From contig QZCP01000045.1 in the NCBI GenBank assembly GCA_003956705.1, positions 62,001 through 126,000 of the forward strand: 64,000 nucleotides of DNA, read 5' to 3'. This document shows positions 61,084 to 64,000 of the stretch, piece after piece. Position 1 is the first letter of the stretch, and each line of letters begins with the position of its first letter. The stretch is from Brevipalpus yothersi. Taxonomy: Eukaryota; Arthropoda; Arachnida; Trombidiformes; Tenuipalpidae. The translations under genes and the position numbers were made by a program. A model generated the notes under the pieces. That model saw only the letters and a list, made by a program, of their open reading frames with translations. It did no database searches and was not told where the DNA came from.

Positions 61084-63059
61084 TATCACGATTACTTTAT
61101 ATCTTATAACCTTTAATCAACCATATTAAATAAACAAAAACAAGTTAAAAAAGTATTGTTACCAAGCTCCGCCTTGGAAAATCAATTTTGCAGTAGTTTT
61201 CCTATTCATTTTGAATTCACGTTCAATTTTGCTGATTTTTTTCATCACTCATCATTTTGTCCCTATTTTTCAGTGGAAAACCACCATCAAGCCACCAGTT
61301 TGGTCAAGAACTTGGAAGAAATATCAACATGTACAATATTCTTACCCAGAATATTTGCTACTGTGTCAAGTACTCGAATTGGAAAAAACATTCCAATCAA
61401 TCCTGTGCTCAGTCCATGATTGTACTACTCAACTTACAAAGAATAAGAACTTATCCTTGATGGAGTGAGGCTTCCCTGGACAGAACCTCTTACTGCACTT
61501 TCACCAGACGGAGAATTTTGTTATTCTTTTAACGCAAGGAATTCTATGAATAACAGTAAAAAATATGCTCTTTCAACGATCATGGTAGTTGAAAAGATGC
61601 CATAATTCCTCCATTCTTTCATTTGGGTCTACTCTTCGTCGATAACATAATAACCAGCATCATCTCATCCCCTTATATTGAATCTTGATATAACGCTGTC
61701 TCTCTCTCTCTATCTTTTTATCTTTTCTAAATTGATGTTTGGTGATGATGGTCACTTTTCTCACCTCATGATTGACTGAAATGGCCACAGTACATCCTCC
61801 CTGGATTCTCACTGATTTCTGTGTATTCAAGCATATGGGGTGAGAGAATACAGATCTTGAATGTTCATTCTGACCAATCTTTGGTCAAACTTAGAAAAAG
61901 AGAGAGAAAATCGATAATGGTACAGGTACAAGATAGGCATGATATCTAAGGTTGGTCGGATTTTGGCGATAATTAGAGGCATCAGGGAAAGAGGGTGTGA
62001 GTGATGACCCTATAATCAACAGTATCACAGATTTTCCTTGCACCACTTGCAAGCTTAGAGCGATATTTCAGGTGAAATGATATCATGTTCTGGAGGATTT
62101 GTAAACAAGTGACCAAATAATATGCTTAGAAAGAAACTCATTTGCTGGCCATGAAAGGGAAAGGTATGAGTGGTCAGCAGTTCTATGATCTTCAATCAAA
62201 CTTGTACTATGAATGGAATTGATCCCTAGGATCGATACTGCAGTGGACATTGTTCCCGCACTGAATGAAGCCTGCTTCTGTTGTTGGGCTGAACGAAGTT
62301 TCGATACGCAAACAAGTGATGACTCTAAATGATGTCCGATGAAATATGAAAATGACAAGCGTATCCTTTTTGGAAACAAATTTTTTTTACTCAACCTTAA
62401 ACGTGATCAGTAGTCATCGAGTAGGCAAAGTGGTCATTTTCTTCATAATCCGAAAAGTACATCCAGCCTCGAAGATGGGACTGGAGAAAGTGGCCCAATA
62501 TAACTAAGCTCTGCATTTTATGTTGGACCGTTGAGCACGTATTAGCACGGCTTCTCTGGCTAGTGGTCAGAGGATGGCCTGAACGAAAATGAATGGACTA
62601 GCAGGAGTGAAAGAAAGAAAGAAAGAGAGAGAGAGAGAAAGAAAGAAAAGAGGGCCAAAAAGAAAAGCAAACTTTAAAGTGGAAAATTTTGTCTCGCATT
62701 TTGGTTCTCATCCTTTTCTTTTTCAACTTTTTCGGCTACTGGTCTTTTTGCTCCTTCATCCTTCATCTCGTCCTCCAATCTCCACCTCCTTCTCGCTCTC
62801 CGATCAGCATGAGGTAAGCAGTCGAAGCGAGAACTAGAACTAGAACTTTACCAGCCAAGCTACAATCGATCGAAAATCAACCGGCTCGACTTGTACACAC
62901 ACAGGATGCCCTGTCAGGTTATAATCGTCCCAAAGTCGTGGTCCTTGTTGTTCCTTTCGCTCGAATGAAGCAGCATACAAAAAGGGGCGGCAAGTAAATT
63001 GAATTAAGACTTTTGTGGACCTTATTCTCTTACATCGTTCTCTACCCTCAGATACTTCG

Positions 63060-63086
63060 TCTCTCTCTCTCTCTCTCTCTCTCTCT
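63060..63086. repeat. (CT)n microsatellite
   Basis: A short pure CT tract. Confidence 0.9.
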
Positions 63087-63762
63087 GCACAGAAGGTACA
63101 GAAAAGGCTACCTTTTTTCTCTCTCTCTTTCAGGCTTGAACATCGTTCGCTTGTTTCTTACTTTCTAGCGACTATTCAACCTCACGTTATTAACCTTGCT
63201 CTGATTTTGATCGCTTCAATTGGTACAGCTAAACAAGTGAAGCGAACTCAAGAATGGGCAACCTGGCATCTTCGAGATTCTTTTCTCAGGCCAACCAAAT
63301 ATTTCTAGTCCGTACTTACTTTCCCACCATACTAGCACACACACACTACGTGATGTATTCCCCTATGATAATAATAATATCTTCCCTTCCCTGATAGACA
63401 TTCACCTTTTTACGGGACGCACACATAGCGTTTACTTTGCGGATCTTCATCATCGATGTTGATCCATCGATAAAAAAGAACGATAATGATCAATAAGAAT
63501 GATCATCATGATTATGGCTAAAGGGCGAGTCTCACTGGATCTCATTTAGTCCAGTAGTTCGCCTTCTGTACACATATTGTCACAGTTTTATGGGATAAAT
63601 TTTGTCTATGTGTGTTTTGATCTTTAACTTTCACAAACACACACACACATATGGATTGTCCAGTATTTCCACTGACATTGCCGATTCAAATCCAGTTACT
63701 CTGGAATTGCCATATTATTTGAATAAGCATTTTCAATGGAAAAGAGAGAGTAAATATGACTT

Positions 63763-63770
<8 letters not shown>

Positions 63771-63826
<56 letters not shown>
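63771..63826. repeat. (GA)n microsatellite
   Basis: A pure GA tract of about 56 bases followed by GATA units. Confidence 0.95.
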
Positions 63827-63830
<4 letters not shown>

Positions 63831-64000
63831 AGATAGATAGAGAAACCGAAAAAGAGACAGGAAAAAATATCTTCTTTTTCAGTTTACTCAATACACAGTA
63901 ATATTGACAAAAATTCGACCCACGATATTAGTCTGTTGATATTGATATAATTCTGTGTCACCATGATTGTAATTGATTATCACGGATGCTGTATGAAAAG

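Larger units (their letters stand above)
61084..64000. other. Right-hand stretch without a supportable gene
   Basis: Bases 61129-61134 form an AATAAA on the plus strand, the nearest canonical signal past PRPF6, inside or just beyond the antisense PSI gene. Several open frames (61156-61468, 62589-62837, 63015-63308) are unconvincing. A splice-like pyrimidine tract and AG at about 63133 precede an open frame ending at 63308 (VINLALILIASIGTAKQVKR), which might be an exon of an unseen gene. (CT)n and (GA)n tracts lie at 63060-63086 and 63771-63826. Confidence 0.4.

Noticed and set aside
61156..61468. Overlapping open frames on the plus strand past the PSI gene
   Set aside because: All three frames are open over about the same bases and none looks more protein-like than the others.
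62589..62837. 82-codon open frame rich in Lys, Arg and Glu
   Set aside because: Its first half is a GA-type simple repeat.
63015..63308. 97-codon open frame with a hydrophobic stretch after a splice-like acceptor
   Set aside because: The start lies in a CT tract and no partner exon was found, so I mention it only in the description of the right-hand stretch.
1..64000. CRISPR arrays, rRNA or tRNA genes
   Set aside because: I saw no regular spaced repeats and no convincing tRNA A/B-box pairs or rRNA-like sequence. A covariance-model scan would be needed to exclude a tRNA fully.

Overview
The window is nuclear DNA from an animal, most likely an arthropod. It is AT-rich, has spliced genes with GT-AG introns, and is littered with long (GA)n/(CT)n runs. 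The recognisable proteins are a Dachs-like unconventional myosin, the giant lipid-transfer protein BLTP1/Tweek, the spliceosome protein PRPF6 and a PSI-domain membrane protein. A Dachs-type myosin argues for an arthropod. PRPF6 on a single exon and one 7.6-kb BLTP1 exon suggest an intron-poor lineage such as acariform mites. That last step is inference and I do not name a species.

Layout. 1-2845 (minus) is a decayed Ty3/Gypsy gag-pol retroelement cut by the left edge. 3669-23787 (plus) is the myosin; I could assemble it as 15 exons that join in frame to 1,064 codons. Its introns 2 (5.0 kb) and 4 (9.2 kb) are very large. About 11.8-32.6 kb holds a minus-strand array of small secreted, cysteine-poor, helical proteins of a family I do not recognise. 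The array starts inside myosin intron 4 and continues past the end of the myosin gene. It has four intact genes (A 11896-12237, E 25061-25366, F 29144-29497, G 31212-31553), one gene split by a hAT-type MITE (D), and three copies that have all lost the signal-peptide segment (B, C, H). The flanks are duplicated too. One flank class carries a shared GATCTGATC/TATA-like promoter. The other carries a 57-58-codon open frame kept in three copies.

34459-50894 (plus) is BLTP1/tweek, assembled from six exons into 5,254 codons. 51651-53748 (minus) holds the last three exons of a cysteine-rich single-pass membrane protein whose start I could not find. 57727-60537 (plus) is PRPF6, and 60544-61083 (minus) is a PTTG1IP-like PSI-domain membrane protein. 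Those two genes converge with six bases between their stop codons. The last 3 kb shows no gene I can support.

Functional links. BLTP1, PRPF6 and the myosin are unrelated housekeeping or signalling genes that happen to be neighbours. The most unusual part of the window is the secreted-protein array: recent duplication, two promoter/flank classes, a shared truncation breakpoint, a clean transposon insertion, and a small conserved open frame of unknown meaning.
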